Position numbers and translations under genes: made by a program. Positions 1 through 10,373 of a DNA stretch of 64,000 nt are shown here, in pieces. The DNA lies in NCBI GenBank assembly GCA_012934845.2, contig WNNJ02002869.1:1-64000 (forward strand), given 5' to 3'. The notes under the pieces were generated by a model. It was given only the letters and a program-made list of their open reading frames with translations, ran no database searches and had not been told where the DNA came from. How positions within the stretch are numbered: the stretch's first letter is position 1; the number at the start of each line of letters is the position of its first letter. This stretch comes from Pomphorhynchus laevis. Its lineage: Eukaryota > Acanthocephala > Palaeacanthocephala > Echinorhynchida > Pomphorhynchidae.

Positions 1-1118
1 TATAGTTGATCATGCAACCACCTCGAAAGTTTTTCTGTAGCTGTACCACGATTACTGATTATCGGGCGCCCCGGAATTGGATTTATGCCTTTGTGTACTT
101 TGGGTAACATGTAGAACTTCCCTGGAGTGGGGTTTTTCACAAGTAGTTTGTCTCTTTCCACTTTTGATGGGAAATATGCCTTGATTGCTTCCGCCACCAA
201 TTGTACGGTACGATTGTGCTCATCCTCATTGATCTCCACGTATGCGGCTGAATCCAACTGTCTATGTGCTTCCTCGTTGTAGTCATGTCGATCCCATACC
301 ACGACTTTACTTCCTTTGTCTGCGTTGCATATGACGACATTATTGTTAGCTCTAAGTTGATTCAGTGCTCTTAGTTTCGACTTCCCGAAATTCTTCCCTC
401 GGTGTGCGTTCGGTTGGACGTTGACGTAAGGACGAACGATCTCTCTGTTTAGGATCTCCTTCACATGTGATCTGTCCGTTGGATTGATTATGTCCTCCAT
501 GCATTTACGAGCAGTATACTTTAATTTTGACACGAATGTATGTCTTTGAAATTCTCGTGGGTACGGGACATAATTTAAACCAAGTGAGAGCAGATGTTCT
601 TGATCAATGTCGAGCGGAGTTGATGTCGTGTTCATCACATTGCTAGTATCTGCAGGTTTTGCGTTTTCCCATCGTCTTTTGTTTTTGTATCGTCTGAGCC
701 TTTTGAGTGGAAGAAATCGCAAGTCGTCAGCTATAACACGTCGATTCGTTAGTTTCCTGGCCTTATGTATTTTCCGAGCTAAGCATCTTTCGTATTCCCT
801 AGCGTCCGGGGATGTAGTATCACTTCGTTCTACATAACAGTAGAAATCTCGGAGGACTCGTGTAAGCTCAATTTCCGCGGTTTTGATCGCTCGATTCCAT
901 CTGTTCCGTAGGCTATGGCCGGTAGAATCGGTTAAGAGTGACCAGTTCACTTGCATAGCTTTTCGTAATTTTAAGCCTGGAGTCGTTACATTATGAAGGC
1001 AACAATATTGCAAATATTGTCGGTGAGATTGTACTCTTGCTTTTATTCGCGCGGGGTCATTGAGAGACTCATTAATAATATCATTGTAAATTGTGGTTGA
1101 ACCGCGCTCTGGGGTCAT
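1..1118 (-). CDS. Penelope-like element reverse transcriptase, N-terminal half (partial at window edge)
   Basis: Reading the minus strand from an ATG at 1118 gives about 372 codons without a stop up to the window edge. The order of motifs is that of PLE reverse transcriptases: an N-terminal helical region, LLSLGLNYVPYP near 560-600, a block VICNADKGSKVVVWD near 290-340 (the DKG motif of RT1), then FYMLPKVHKG and GRPIISNRGTATEKLS near 20-100 (RT2/2a). The catalytic YxDD and the endonuclease would lie beyond the left edge. No ATG-to-stop frame marks it because the frame runs off the window. It lies directly downstream, on the same strand, of the 3' part of a related copy (1352-2272), as expected for tandem PLE copies joined by a pseudo-LTR. 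Family call is firm; whether the copy is intact is unknown. Confidence 0.85.
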   Translation of the reverse strand, partial: MTPERGSTTIYNDIINESLNDPARIKARVQSHRQYLQYCCLHNVTTPGLKLRKAMQVNWSLLTDSTGHSLRNRWNRAIKTAEIELTRVLRDFYCYVERSDTTSPDAREYERCLARKIHKARKLTNRRVIADDLRFLPLKRLRRYKNKRRWENAKPADTSNVMNTTSTPLDIDQEHLLSLGLNYVPYPREFQRHTFVSKLKYTARKCMEDIINPTDRSHVKEILNREIVRPYVNVQPNAHRGKNFGKSKLRALNQLRANNNVVICNADKGSKVVVWDRHDYNEEAHRQLDSAAYVEINEDEHNRTVQLVAEAIKAYFPSKVERDKLLVKNPTPGKFYMLPKVHKGINPIPGRPIISNRGTATEKLSRWLHDQL

Positions 1119-1138
1119 TCGAAGACTCACCAAATATT

Positions 1139-1390
1139 TTCAATGAAAGTGTTAAACCAGAATTCAAAGCAAGAAAAACAGTTTTTTGCAAACGTTTCGG
1201 TCCCTTACTGGACCTTCCTCAGTGCTGTTGTACAATTTCAAAATTTGCAACATTACAGAAAATATTTATCTGAACGAAAGCTGACGTGTGACTAGCCTGG
1301 CTCCGGAAGAATCGTTGATTTTTATCAAATTGAAATTTTGACGATTGTTTATTATAGGTCGTTAAATGGATGGTCATTGGTATTTAAAGA
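1139..1390. repeat. PLE pseudo-LTR, arm 1 of inverted pair
   Basis: About 252 bp that are repeated, almost perfectly, in inverted orientation at 2248-2500. On the minus strand it starts with the last codons of the GIY-YIG ORF (ending HPFNDL) and leads into the start of the next PLE ORF at 1118, so it works as the junction between two tandem PLE copies. PLEs are known to carry such pseudo-LTRs together with an inverted terminal copy. Confidence 0.8.
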
Positions 1391-2272
1391 TCTATCAGTC
1401 ATCAACTGACCTATCCAATATTTTTCACGGCGTTTTCGCTTTGCGTTGTCTACTATTGGGCCGTCGATAATAGTCGTCGACATCCGATGTTCTGGATTCT
1501 CCACCAAGTGAGCAACCGCGCCGTCTGCTCCCGTTCGCTTGTTACGCAAATCCTTTCGGCGATTGTTGGCCCTTATATTATATTTGGTACTGGTTTGACC
1601 AATATATTGGGCGGAGCAGTCTAAACAGAGATGTTCGTAAATGATGCATTTGGATTTGCATGTAAAATGTCCGTGGATAATATAGGTTAAGCCAGTAGCC
1701 TTGCTTTTAAATTCAGCAGTTTTTGTCATATCCGAACAGTTTGCACACCGTCTGTCTCCGCATGCTTCACTTCCCTGTTCTATCGAGTTATTGATTCTGG
1801 GGGTTCTCTTCATCATACTCATTAAATTTTCCGTATTTTTGAACCGGACACGTGGTCTCTTAACCTTATTTCTCAGCTCGGGATCAAGCTGTTGAAGAGC
1901 TCTGTTAAACATTCTCTGTAAGGGGTCAAATAGCGGATTGTATAAGAACACAGTGTCGAATTCATTCGAGGGTGGATCACTATCGACAGATGATTCCAGT
2001 AATGCGCGTCGATCTATTCGTCGAACATAATTGAATTGAGTTTCAATCTGTCGATGCGAGTAACCCCTCTTTCGGAAATTTGCATATAAGTCGGTGAGAC
2101 TCCGCTCAAAATCTGAGTTTAGAGAGCATAGTTTTTTCATACGTCTTGCTTCATTGCGTAAGATCATCCTTTTTGTCGTTGCGCTGTGACCACTACTTGC
2201 GTGCACGTATGATTTCATCCCTGCAAATTTCTCATAGCTTCTGGTTATCTTTAAATACCAATGACCATCCAT
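1352..2272 (-). CDS. Penelope-like element, RT thumb plus GIY-YIG endonuclease (5'-truncated copy)
   Basis: A frame of 306 codons on the minus strand. The first ~8 residues come from the inverted repeat arm and are not native; real PLE sequence starts about residue 9. Residues ~50-110 resemble the RT thumb and linker (KRGYSHRQIETQF). Residues ~170-185 hold the CxxC..C linker finger (CGDRRCANC). The C-terminal part is the GIY-YIG nuclease: TYIIHGHFTC, then CLDCSAQYIGQTSTKYNIR and a conserved HLVENPEHRM block. The palm with YxDD is absent, so this is a 5'-truncated upstream copy, the usual partner of a full PLE in tandem. The product would cut target DNA for target-primed reverse transcription. 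Good match to canonical PLEs with a C-terminal endonuclease. Confidence 0.85.
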   Translation of the reverse strand: MDGHWYLKITRSYEKFAGMKSYVHASSGHSATTKRMILRNEARRMKKLCSLNSDFERSLTDLYANFRKRGYSHRQIETQFNYVRRIDRRALLESSVDSDPPSNEFDTVFLYNPLFDPLQRMFNRALQQLDPELRNKVKRPRVRFKNTENLMSMMKRTPRINNSIEQGSEACGDRRCANCSDMTKTAEFKSKATGLTYIIHGHFTCKSKCIIYEHLCLDCSAQYIGQTSTKYNIRANNRRKDLRNKRTGADGAVAHLVENPEHRMSTTIIDGPIVDNAKRKRREKYWIGQLMTDRSLNTNDHPFNDL

Positions 2273-2494
2273 TTAACGACCTATAATAAACAATCGTCAA
2301 AATTTCAATTTGATAAAAATCAACGATTCTTCCGGAGCCAGGCTAGTCACACGTCAGCTTTCGTTCAGATAAATATTTTCTGTAATGTTGCAAATTTTGA
2401 AATTGTACAACAGCACTGAGGAAGGTCCAGTAAGGGACCGAAACGTTTGCAAAAAAACTGTTTTTCTTGCTTTGAATTCTGGTTTAACACTTTC

Positions 2495-2500
<6 letters not shown>
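2248..2500. repeat. PLE pseudo-LTR, inverted arm 2
   Basis: Inverted copy of 1139-1390, running straight into a TA dinucleotide tract. This is the inverted terminal segment that commonly caps the left end of tandem PLE insertions. It carries the hammerhead-like motif at 2413-2450. Confidence 0.8.
2413..2450 (+). ncRNA. Hammerhead-like ribozyme motif in PLE end (family A)
   Basis: CTGAGGA (2416-2422) fits the CUGANGA core. A 5-bp stem II follows (GGTCC 2424-2428 with GGACC 2435-2439), then GAAA (2440-2443). A minimal stem III (A-CG-T) leads to TT, and the next TGC (2448-2450) pairs with GCA (2413-2415) just before the core as stem I. The same register occurs in two other PLE-like ends in this window (59122-59158, 60496-60538). 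PLEs are known to carry minimal hammerheads. One unpaired base between the core and stem II is unusual, so activity is uncertain. Confidence 0.5.

Positions 2501-2573
<73 letters not shown>
2497..2573. repeat. (TA)n microsatellite
   Basis: Uninterrupted TA dinucleotides of roughly 75 bp, between the PLE inverted arm and the left member of an inverted repeat pair. The short frames running through it are artefacts. Confidence 0.97.
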
Positions 2574-2576
<3 letters not shown>

Positions 2577-2655
2577 TTCAAGAGAATTACTTTCAGGCGT
2601 GTGCTATTCAAAGTGCAGTTTGACCCGGTCAAACTGCACTTTGAATAGTGCACTT
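2571..2655. repeat. Left terminal inverted repeat (partner at 5163-5217) with internal hairpin
   Basis: The ~57 bp starting at TTAGTTCAAGAGAATTAC recur inverted at 5163-5217, each bordered outwards by a TA tract. Its inner part folds on itself: the segment ending CAGTTTGACC is followed at once by GGTCAAACTG, giving a stem of over 20 bp. It may mark the end of a non-autonomous element inserted in a TA repeat, but no transposase was seen inside. Confidence 0.6.
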
Positions 2656-2675
2656 TAATAAACAATCATTCCTTC

Positions 2676-3268
2676 GCGATGATTGTTTATTAAATATTGA
2701 AGTTAATCAAAAATGTCAGTTCAATTTAACTTTAGATAAACGATTTTCTGTATTTTTTTAATCAACTAATTTAAATTAAAATTTAATTTTAAATATTTAA
2801 TTTTAATTATTTTAAATTATTAAATTAAATTAAAATATTTTAAATATTTTGTTTAATCTTTATACAATAGCAAATTGTGAATCTTTACCCCATATTAGAT
2901 CGCCTTTTCAGAGTATGCCTGTTTAATTAAAGTAATTTTAATGTAGCTAAAGGTATTTTAATGTTACATTAGGCAAATGAAATAAGTTGTTCACAATTTG
3001 TATATTTAATAAAATTGATCAATCTAATTAAAACTTGTCTACAAATTCGTCAAAGTCGAGAAGACTAATTATAAAGTCGCATTTAAATTCTAAACCTGAT
3101 TCATTTGTGCAAGACTAAGCATAGCAGGAAATTGGCTAATTTGAGATAGAGTAGTATTCAGATCAAAACAGTTCAGCCCCTTCAACTTTATCAAGTTAAG
3201 TTTATATTCACTTTTCAAAATTGCCTTTAATAATATTAATATTAATAATCTGAGAATATTTATTATAT
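2676..3268. repeat. Dispersed 0.6-kb non-coding repeat, copy 1
   Basis: Matches 6651-7235 at about 97% identity with few indels. It is AT-rich, has no credible reading frame, and starts after the hairpin formed by AACAATCAT and ATGATTGTT near 2660-2690. The short minus-strand frame at 3090-3314 is interrupted or changed in the other copy and is not a gene. Family unknown. Confidence 0.8.
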
Positions 3269-3494
3269 GATATAATATAATATTTAATATTTTAAAATTT
3301 GACTCCAAATTCATCAGACCATTTCAAAGACGAGAAGACTAAAGAAGCGATTTAGTGGGTCACCTTACAGGACTTGTGTTGAGGGATTTAAGCGGAGAAA
3401 CAAACGCTATCAAAAATATTTCATTTGGTAATAACAAGCGATGTAATGTTCCGAGGAAGGCGTCAAATATGTAATATTGAAAATTAAATTTTCA

Positions 3495-3562
3495 AATGAT
3501 AAGTTGAAGGCTGATATTATCGAAAGCTTTCGAAAAATCGATGAACACTACAAATACGGACG
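3495..3562 (-). pseudogene. LINE reverse transcriptase scrap (RT motif 3)
   Basis: Minus-strand translation gives FVVFIDFSKAFDNIS, the metal-binding motif A region of APE-type LINE reverse transcriptases. Only about 20 residues are readable. Flanking sequence is too decayed to assign a clade. Confidence 0.5.
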
Positions 3563-3844
3563 ATTGACTTTAAAAATAAAAGTTGATTTTTATGATTTAC
3601 CTAACAAATAATTGACTTAAAATAAAGTCAATTATATAATTGAAATTTAAATATAAGAATTGTTATGAATTGACTAATATATAACATGCGATGCACAAGA
3701 ATAAGGATTAGAGGTCATCAGGAGGAACTGTTATGCTATCAGGTTTCAGCCACTATTCCTCGACTAACCATAGCACAGGGGCCAAATATTCCCCGGTGCT
3801 TTGCCTGAATCTGTATTATTTATTTTTAACAACTTAAAAATAAA

Positions 3845-4898
3845 TAACTTAACAACGACTTCTGTCTTGAATCATCATTTGCCGGAACTTTTCTACATTA
3901 CGCTTATACATCCTCAGCAAATGTTAACTGCACTAACGCGGTTACCAAACACGAAATCTATCTGAGATATTATCCCAACTAATGTATTGAAATCTTGCAT
4001 CCACACACTACCTTATTTATGTAATCTTTTAAATTCGTCAATTCGGTATTCGAAGTATCCCGATTGCTTTAAAGTCGTCATTATACGGCCATTTGTGAAG
4101 CGATCATCTCTCGATTCCATGATTCCTTCGTACAGACCAATTTCTCACCTACCGACAATCTCCAAACTTTTTGAACGTATAATCTTACATCAAATAAGTG
4201 ACTATCTGAAGGTAAATAGCCTGTTTCCTTCTCAATCTGCTTATAAACATCATTCAACCCTCACTGCATGCATTCAAATTTTTGACCATTTGTTTGTCGC
4301 CATTTATAAAAGTCGTATTGATCTTATAGCGTTTGATTTAGTTTCAGCCTTTGATGTTGTTTATCATCAAATTATCCTTGCATGTCTTCGTCACCGAGAC
4401 GGTTTCTCATCTAGTGTTATCAATTTGTTCTAATCATATCTAACTGGTAGATCTTTTAGTGTCGAATCTAATTCAACTTTCTCATCTACTTATCAAATCA
4501 CTCGCAGCGTACCTCAAGGTTCTGTTCTTGGACCTCTACTATTCACACTTCTTGATGACCTAACATATATATCCTCTTCTTGTGGTTTTCATTTAATTCA
4601 ATATGCAGACGACATCGTGCTATATGCAGACTGATCCTTCTTGCGTTAATGACCTTGCAGACATTGCTTCTGATTGTCTAAATCATCTTTGTAGACATTT
4701 GACGTCATTACGTTTAGTAATAAATACGAAGAAATATACCGTTATGTGGATAACACCTCACTCTTTGTCTGATCCGAACATTTCAATCAAAATTTCTGAC
4801 TATACTTTTTACCGGTAGTCACTTCTATGACTATTCTCGGAATTTCATTTGATTCCCACTTGTCATCTCTTCCTTTCATCAGACACAAAGCTCAATGA
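3845..4898 (+). pseudogene. CR1-group LINE reverse transcriptase remnant
   Basis: Plus-strand RT pieces in several frames: LFYITLIHPQQ and the linker at 3880-3990, an open stretch at 3987-4433 (PSYRPISHLPTISKLFER, then FDLVSAFDVVYH for motif A), SVPQGSVLGPLLF near 4500-4555, and QYADDIVLYAD near 4600-4630. The C-terminal part continues to ~4898 (LRLVINTKK, ISFDSHLS). It is the same family as the minus-strand LINE at 47441-51480. Stops and frame changes make it inactive. Both ends are truncated. Confidence 0.85.
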
Positions 4899-5162
4899 AA
4901 ATTATTTAACCTTGAAAGACTTGGTAAACCTTAATAACCAGATCTGCATACAAAATGTCGACGAAACTGATGTAAAGAAGACATGGAAATATAATGTGCT
5001 AATACAAAAACGCATGGAAATATGCATCTGTGTGATCTGCTGTTAAAAAAACACAAAAAGCTTGAAAAGGACACATTATTTTTGAACAAAAAAATTACAC
5101 TTAATTGAAGAGGGTTTGAGAAGCGTTACTTTGAGAAACGGTGTCAAGTGAGACTGAGGTCT
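4899..5162. other. No assignable gene
   Basis: A 60-codon frame at 4849-5046 begins in the LINE remnant in the wrong frame and continues into unrelated sequence. I recognise nothing in it. Confidence 0.5.
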
Positions 5163-5338
<176 letters not shown>

Positions 5339-5375
5339 TATAGTAGGTGTCTACTATATGTAGACACCTACTATA

Positions 5376-6650
5376 GTGTAGGGGTATTTTTTAAAACCTA
5401 GATGTTCACTTCCTATAGGTGTTCTGTGCTGATATGTTTAACTAACAACTGAAATATGCTTTCCCGTTTTTAAAATGATTAAGATAATGAGAATACTGGA
5501 TTATTACAATTCATATTCATAGATCACAAGTAAGAACATACTTTGATCATAATGCTCAAGTTTTCTTCAAAGCTTAGCATTAGTTCTCCTTACAGGAATT
5601 ATCATTCTTTGTGGAGATTTGGTTTAAATATATGTTAATACCTCTTAGTATATACTGGTTATTGTACCTAAGAGTATGAATAGCGTTTATACACATGAAC
5701 CATTAGTTATTTCCATGTGAACCAAGGTACTACTATGTATTGCAACTATTTGTACATAGTTCTTTAAACTATCTTCCAACTCTTACACAAGGGAGCACAG
5801 CTAACTTCCCACACGATGTCACGTGTATATTTTTCCGGGTATAAATACCAGTTAAATTGTTCCTCAAAACTTATGTAAGCACTGAGAGCAGATAGGAATA
5901 TATAAAATTTTAGATATATTTGATGTTTTCTATATTCTATATTTATTTATAAACATATTGTTTCGCAAAATGTTTCGAAACAAAAAGGACACATTTCAAT
6001 AATCAAAAATTTTTTAACAATAATTTTTTATTTTATTATTCTTCTCGGTGTTTAAACGTCATGTACAATTTAAGAGCACATCGAACGAATGATTGGACAG
6101 CTCATATGATTTACATGTCTGTATATTGGTTGTCGTACTCAACGTATCAATGTTTAAACGCCCTGCACAACATAAATATACATAGAAACTAAGAATAATA
6201 TGTTTATCAGCATTCATTTACGTTCTGGTGAATGTTCTACATCGACCAACATTGTTTTGCTGCAAATATGTCACTTAGTCTCACTACAGCAACTTCCTAG
6301 ACAATATAAATAACAACTAAAGCCTTTAAACTTTGAATCAATTAAAAATTATGGACTGAATAACTAGTGAAATCACCAAGTGGAAAACATCAATAAATAC
6401 AATATGTAATGCATTATAAAATTTTCAATTATTTAGTTATTTAAATGGCGACCAGCCCTTACCCCTTTCGCTAGATATAAAAAACATTTCTTTAAAATAA
6501 TTAATAAATATAAATTAAAAAATATTAACTTAAAATTGTAAACATTATTGGTTATTAATTTTAAAGGCTAATAATTGATTTAAATTGATTTTTTAATCAA
6601 TAAAAAATATATAAATCAAGGAGTTCAGTAGAATCAGTAGCAGGACTTGT
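5376..6650. other. AT-rich stretch without recognisable genes
   Basis: No coding pattern was seen on either strand. A GGGTATAAATACC box lies near 5838-5850 and could be a TATA element, but no gene follows it. Around 5990-6090 there is a degraded copy of the terminal sequence also seen at 24450-24540 and 46380-46470 (shared GATGTTTAAACG-like core). The rest is plain AT-rich DNA. Confidence 0.5.
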
Positions 6651-7235
6651 GCGATGATTGTTTATTAAATATTGAAGTTAATCAAAAATGTCAGTTCAAT
6701 TTAACTTTAGATAAACGATTTTCTGTATTTTTTTAATCAACTAATTTAAATTAAAATTTAATTTTAAATATTTAATTTTAATTATTTTAAATTATTAAAT
6801 TAAATTAAAATATTTTAAATATTTTGTTTAATCTTTATACAATAGCAAATTGTGAATCTTTAGCCTATATTAGATCGCCTTTTCAGAGTATGCCTGTTTA
6901 ATTAAAGTAATTTTAATGTAGATAAAGGTATTTTAATGTTACATTGGACAAATAAATAAGTTCACAATTTGTATATTTAATAAAATTGATCAATCTAATT
7001 AAAACTTGTCTACAAATTCGTCAAAGTCGAGAAGACTAATTATAAAGTCGCATTTAAATTCTAAACCTGATTCATTTGTGCAAGACTAAGCATAGCAGGA
7101 AATTGGCTAATTTGAGATAGAGTAGTATTCAGATCAAAACAGTTCAGCCCCTTCAACTTTATCAAGTTAAGTTTATATTCACTTTTCAAAATTGCCTTTA
7201 ATAATATTAATAATCTGAGAACATTTATTATAAAT
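6651..7235. repeat. Dispersed 0.6-kb non-coding repeat, copy 2
   Basis: Second copy of 2676-3268 in the same orientation. Left boundary is sharp (starts GCGATGATTG in both). A small deletion of an ATTAAT unit near the right end distinguishes it. Confidence 0.8.
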
Positions 7236-7669
7236 ATTAAATAATATTAATTATTTAATTATATTTATTTTTCGGCGTGAGGCGAAAAACAAAAATGCAC
7301 ATATACACAAATAAATAATCAAATAAATAAATTCGTAAAGGGTTAAAATAGCATAAACTTAAAATTAAACTTAATAATTTTAAGGCTTAAATCAATTAGC
7401 ACAATTACATGTGAAAAATAACTACCTAATAATTTTTAATTGATTCAACGCTACATCTACTTGGCCGGCTGCTCCAGCCAGCCATGGAAGATGATGCTTA
7501 TAGAAATAAGCATCATATACAAATGTTGCTGGACTAACATTGATTATAATATTTTTTAAAATTTATTATTATGAATAATAATGTATGCCCGGCTCTTTCA
7601 CTTATATTACAAAATCGCTACAGTTCCCACTCTGAGCTAGTAATTCAAGCCGCATCATATTTTCAAAAG

Positions 7670-7925
7670 AGGGATTCATACAAAGTGATCCCCTCGCCAT
7701 GGCGGCTTTTGAAACGGCGACTTTGCCAATGATATCAGAACTTAAGTCTCACCTTCCGGGTGTATTACACCGCTGGTATGCTGACGACGCTGGTATGCTG
7801 GAAACTATAGTGACGTCTTCGAGCATTGGCATCTCGTTGAGTATGGGCCGGCGTATGGATATACAGTAAATCCCCAAAAATGTAAAATCCTAGTGCACCC
7901 TAAATTTATTGACGAATCAAATCAG
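7670..7925 (+). pseudogene. RLE-type LINE reverse transcriptase scrap
   Basis: Plus-strand translation gives SDPLAMAAFETATLP and HRWYADDAG, then in another frame VEYGPAYGYTVNPQKCKILV. These match the QGDPLSM..HRWYADDA and GFILNEQKC blocks of the intact element at 10374-13549, so it is a relative of the same lineage. A short tandem duplication (CTGGTATGCTG twice near 7770-7800) lies at the frame change. It ends abruptly against the Naiad terminus at ~7916. Confidence 0.7.
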
Positions 7926-8292
7926 CTAACTGAGTCTACGTATTTTATATAATTATAAAATAAACAAAACATAATAATGCTAAATCAAAAAGTAATAATT
8001 AAATAATAAAATTAATAATTGTTTTTAGATTTTCTATAATTTAAATCAAGTTAAAATAAAAAATTGAAATTTAAAATAAACGTCATTTTTATGAATTGAC
8101 TAATAAATAACAGACGTTGTATCAGAATAAGAATTAGAGGTCATCAGGAGGAACTGCTATGCTATCAGGTTTCGGCCCCTAACTCCTCTACCCAACATAG
8201 CAGCGGGGCCAAATACATGCTAATGATGTATTTCCTCTGAAATAACTATCTAGTATCTTATTCTAATACAAAGTATATTATTTATTATCCAC
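7916..8292 (-). repeat. Naiad-type PLE 3' terminal region
   Basis: On the minus strand this follows directly after the RT stop codon at 8293. The same sequence recurs as solo ends at about 29978-30440, 30541-30790, 32985-33145, 41450-41960, 55800-56280 and elsewhere. The common outer border reads AAATCAGCTAACTGAGT on the plus strand, which fixes the element end near 7916. It contains three pairs of short complementary segments around 8130-8222 (see findings). Confidence 0.75.
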
Positions 8293-9826
8293 TCATAAAA
8301 ATTTGCCACTTAAGAGTTTAAATTTATTCTTTATATTATTGTGTTGATTTATATATTTTACTATTTTCTGCTTGATGTTATTTTTATAGTAACCTAATTT
8401 AAAATATGTATCTATTAAATTATTTAAATGATTTTGAAGAAAGCCAATATCATTACATATTGTTGCAATTCTTAAAATTTCATTATTTAATGTATTATAT
8501 TTTATATTATATGGTATGCATGAATGCTCATGCAAAAATATGTTTCTTGTAAATTTAAATATGTCATCTTTACGATATAAATTAATAGTAGTTTTAGTTA
8601 ATGTTAATTTAATGTTCATATCTAGATATACACCTTTATCATCAATATTGGTTTTGTTAAGAATAAGGCTTTCTGGATAAATGTGCTCACTAATTGAATA
8701 AAAATTATTAGAATTAAATACACATATATCATCAATGTATCGAAACATATATTTCATATATTTATATTGTTTAGATTTAGTTTTTACACAGTTATGAACA
8801 AATTCATATTATATAAAGCTTAAAAACAAATCAGTGTTAATTGGGCTACTATTACCACCAATTGGAACACCTTTTACTTGTTTAAATATAGATTCCTACT
8901 TTTAAATAATTTTGATTTATTTAAATATTTAAGGATTCGATTAATTCAATTTTATCCATATATTTATATTTACCTAATGGTTTAATTTTTGTTAGATAGG
9001 CTTTATAATTATTGTAAAATATATATGTATATCTTTTTCCGAATATAAGATTTATTAATTTTACTAACGCTTCTTTAATATCTACTAAATCTAGATTTGT
9101 ATAAAAGCGTACTAAAATCGTATGTATTTATATTTTAAAAATTTATTCCTTTTGTCAGTTCTAAAAATTCTTTTGTAGAATTAATACTGAAATAGTGTTT
9201 TATACCAGTATTAATTTCAATTACCTTGCAATATTTTTTAAAGTGTGCTTTAATTACTTTAAGTATTTTATTTATATAGACAGAAAGTGGTTTTAATGTA
9301 CATTTAAACGCACTACATATGAACCTAGGTTTTATTGGATTTTTATGTAATTTTGGATTCCAATATAATATAAGTTAAGTTATTATATAACGAATTTTTA
9401 AGTTATTATATAACGAATTGTAAATTTTATTTTTGTCGTTGTTATTATTTTAATCTATATTTATACCCTTTTGATAGCAGCTTTCTTAATTCACAATTTT
9501 CAATTAATTCTAGATTATGGGTACATATATGTTCATTTATTTTATCAAAACTAAGAGTTTTACAATTGCATTCTGTTTCCATTATGTTTCGAAATTATCG
9601 TTACATATTGATTTTAATTCTTTATTATAATTACAAATTTTTCGTCCTAATGGTGGTAGGAGTTTATACCTTATTTTAGGAATATATTTACTTAAATCTG
9701 ACCCTATTATTTCTTTACTTTTAGAATTATTTAAAAGTCCGGCTATATTTATGTTATCTATACATTTATTAATGAAGTTTATGGTTAATGTATATTTTCT
9801 AGTGTTATTATTAACATTTATTGTAC
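8293..9826 (-). pseudogene. Naiad-type Penelope-like element, reverse transcriptase part
   Basis: Minus strand. From right to left: LSKYIPKIRYKLLPPLGRK near 9640-9700; INEHICTHNLELIE near 9490-9560; YWNPK..NPIKPR near 9310-9370; QVKGVPIGGNSSP near 8850-8895; and an open 154-codon stretch at 8293-8757 with YMFRYIDDIC (the catalytic YxDD) and the thumb, ending with a natural stop. No endonuclease follows; the GIY-YIG lies upstream at 13680-14430, across the inserted LINE. That permuted order is the hallmark of Naiad/Chlamys PLEs. The copy has several stops and frame changes, e.g. one just after the GNSSP block, so it is dead. Confidence 0.8.
9813..9826. repeat. Target site duplication of RLE-type LINE, left copy
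   Basis: AACATTTATTGTAC, repeated exactly at 13666-13679. Removing one copy and the sequence between joins the two Naiad parts in one reading frame (RTIN then VNNNTRKY). Confidence 0.9.
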
Positions 9827-9849
9827 CTAAAAAAATCTTGGTTTCTTAT

Positions 9850-10262
9850 AAACATACAAGCGTCGAAGGATTTTCAGAGCGTCGAAGGATTTTCAGAGCG
9901 TCGAAGGATTTATAGAGCGTCGAAGGATTTTCAGAGCGTCGAAGGATTTTCAGAGCGTCGAAGGAGATCTAAAGTAAATACTATTTTTAGAGCGTCGAAG
10001 GATTTTCAGAGCGTCGAAGGATTTTCAGAGCGTCGAAGGATTTTCAGAGCGTCGAAGGATTTTCAGAGCGTCGAAGGATTTTCAGAGCGTCGAAGGATTT
10101 TCAGAGCGTCGAAGGATTTTCAGAGCGTCGAAGGATTTTCAGAGCGTCGAAGGATTTTCAGAGCGTCGAAGGATTTTCAGAGCGTCGAAGGATTTTCAGA
10201 GCGTCGAAGGATTTTCAGAGCGTCGAAGGATTTTCAGCGCGTCGAATGATTTTCAGAGCGTC
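9850..10262. repeat. 19-bp tandem repeat in the 5' region of the LINE
   Basis: About 21 units of AGCGTCGAAGGATTTTCAG with one interruption near 9966-9990. Since 19 is not a multiple of 3 but 57 is, and the unit has no stop, frames stay open across it; the resulting 142-codon frame (9821-10249) is an artefact. There are no spacers, so it is not CRISPR. In other non-LTR elements such 5' repeats act as promoter units; that role here is inference. Confidence 0.95.
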
Positions 10263-10373
10263 GCTTCGCTTCGCTCACCGACGCGCATTTTCATTTTACA
10301 AGTTTATACATTTTCATTCTTTACAAGTTCATAGTCTGAGAGAGTGAACTACAATTAATAACATACAAAAAAC

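Noticed and set aside
2385-2576. 63-codon frame running into the TA tract (and 87-codon frame at 5076-5339)
   Set aside because: Codons come from TATATA microsatellites (Tyr-Ile repeats); no protein signal.
3090-3314. Protein gene on minus strand
   Set aside because: Lies in a dispersed non-coding repeat whose second copy (6651-7235) does not keep the frame.
5838-5850. TATA box promoter (GGGTATAAATACC); a similar box near 28638
   Set aside because: No coding region or transcript feature follows either site; kept only as a remark.
8100-8130. Hammerhead in the Naiad 3' end (CTGATGA on the minus strand)
   Set aside because: No GAAA with a stem II partner at the right distance; the GAAAC nearby is on the wrong side of the core.
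9821-10249. 142-codon frame with RASKDFQSVEGFSERRR repeats
   Set aside because: Pure translation of the 19-bp DNA tandem array; stop-free only because the unit lacks stops in all frames.
9850-10262. CRISPR array
   Set aside because: Repeats are adjacent without spacers, in a eukaryotic genome.
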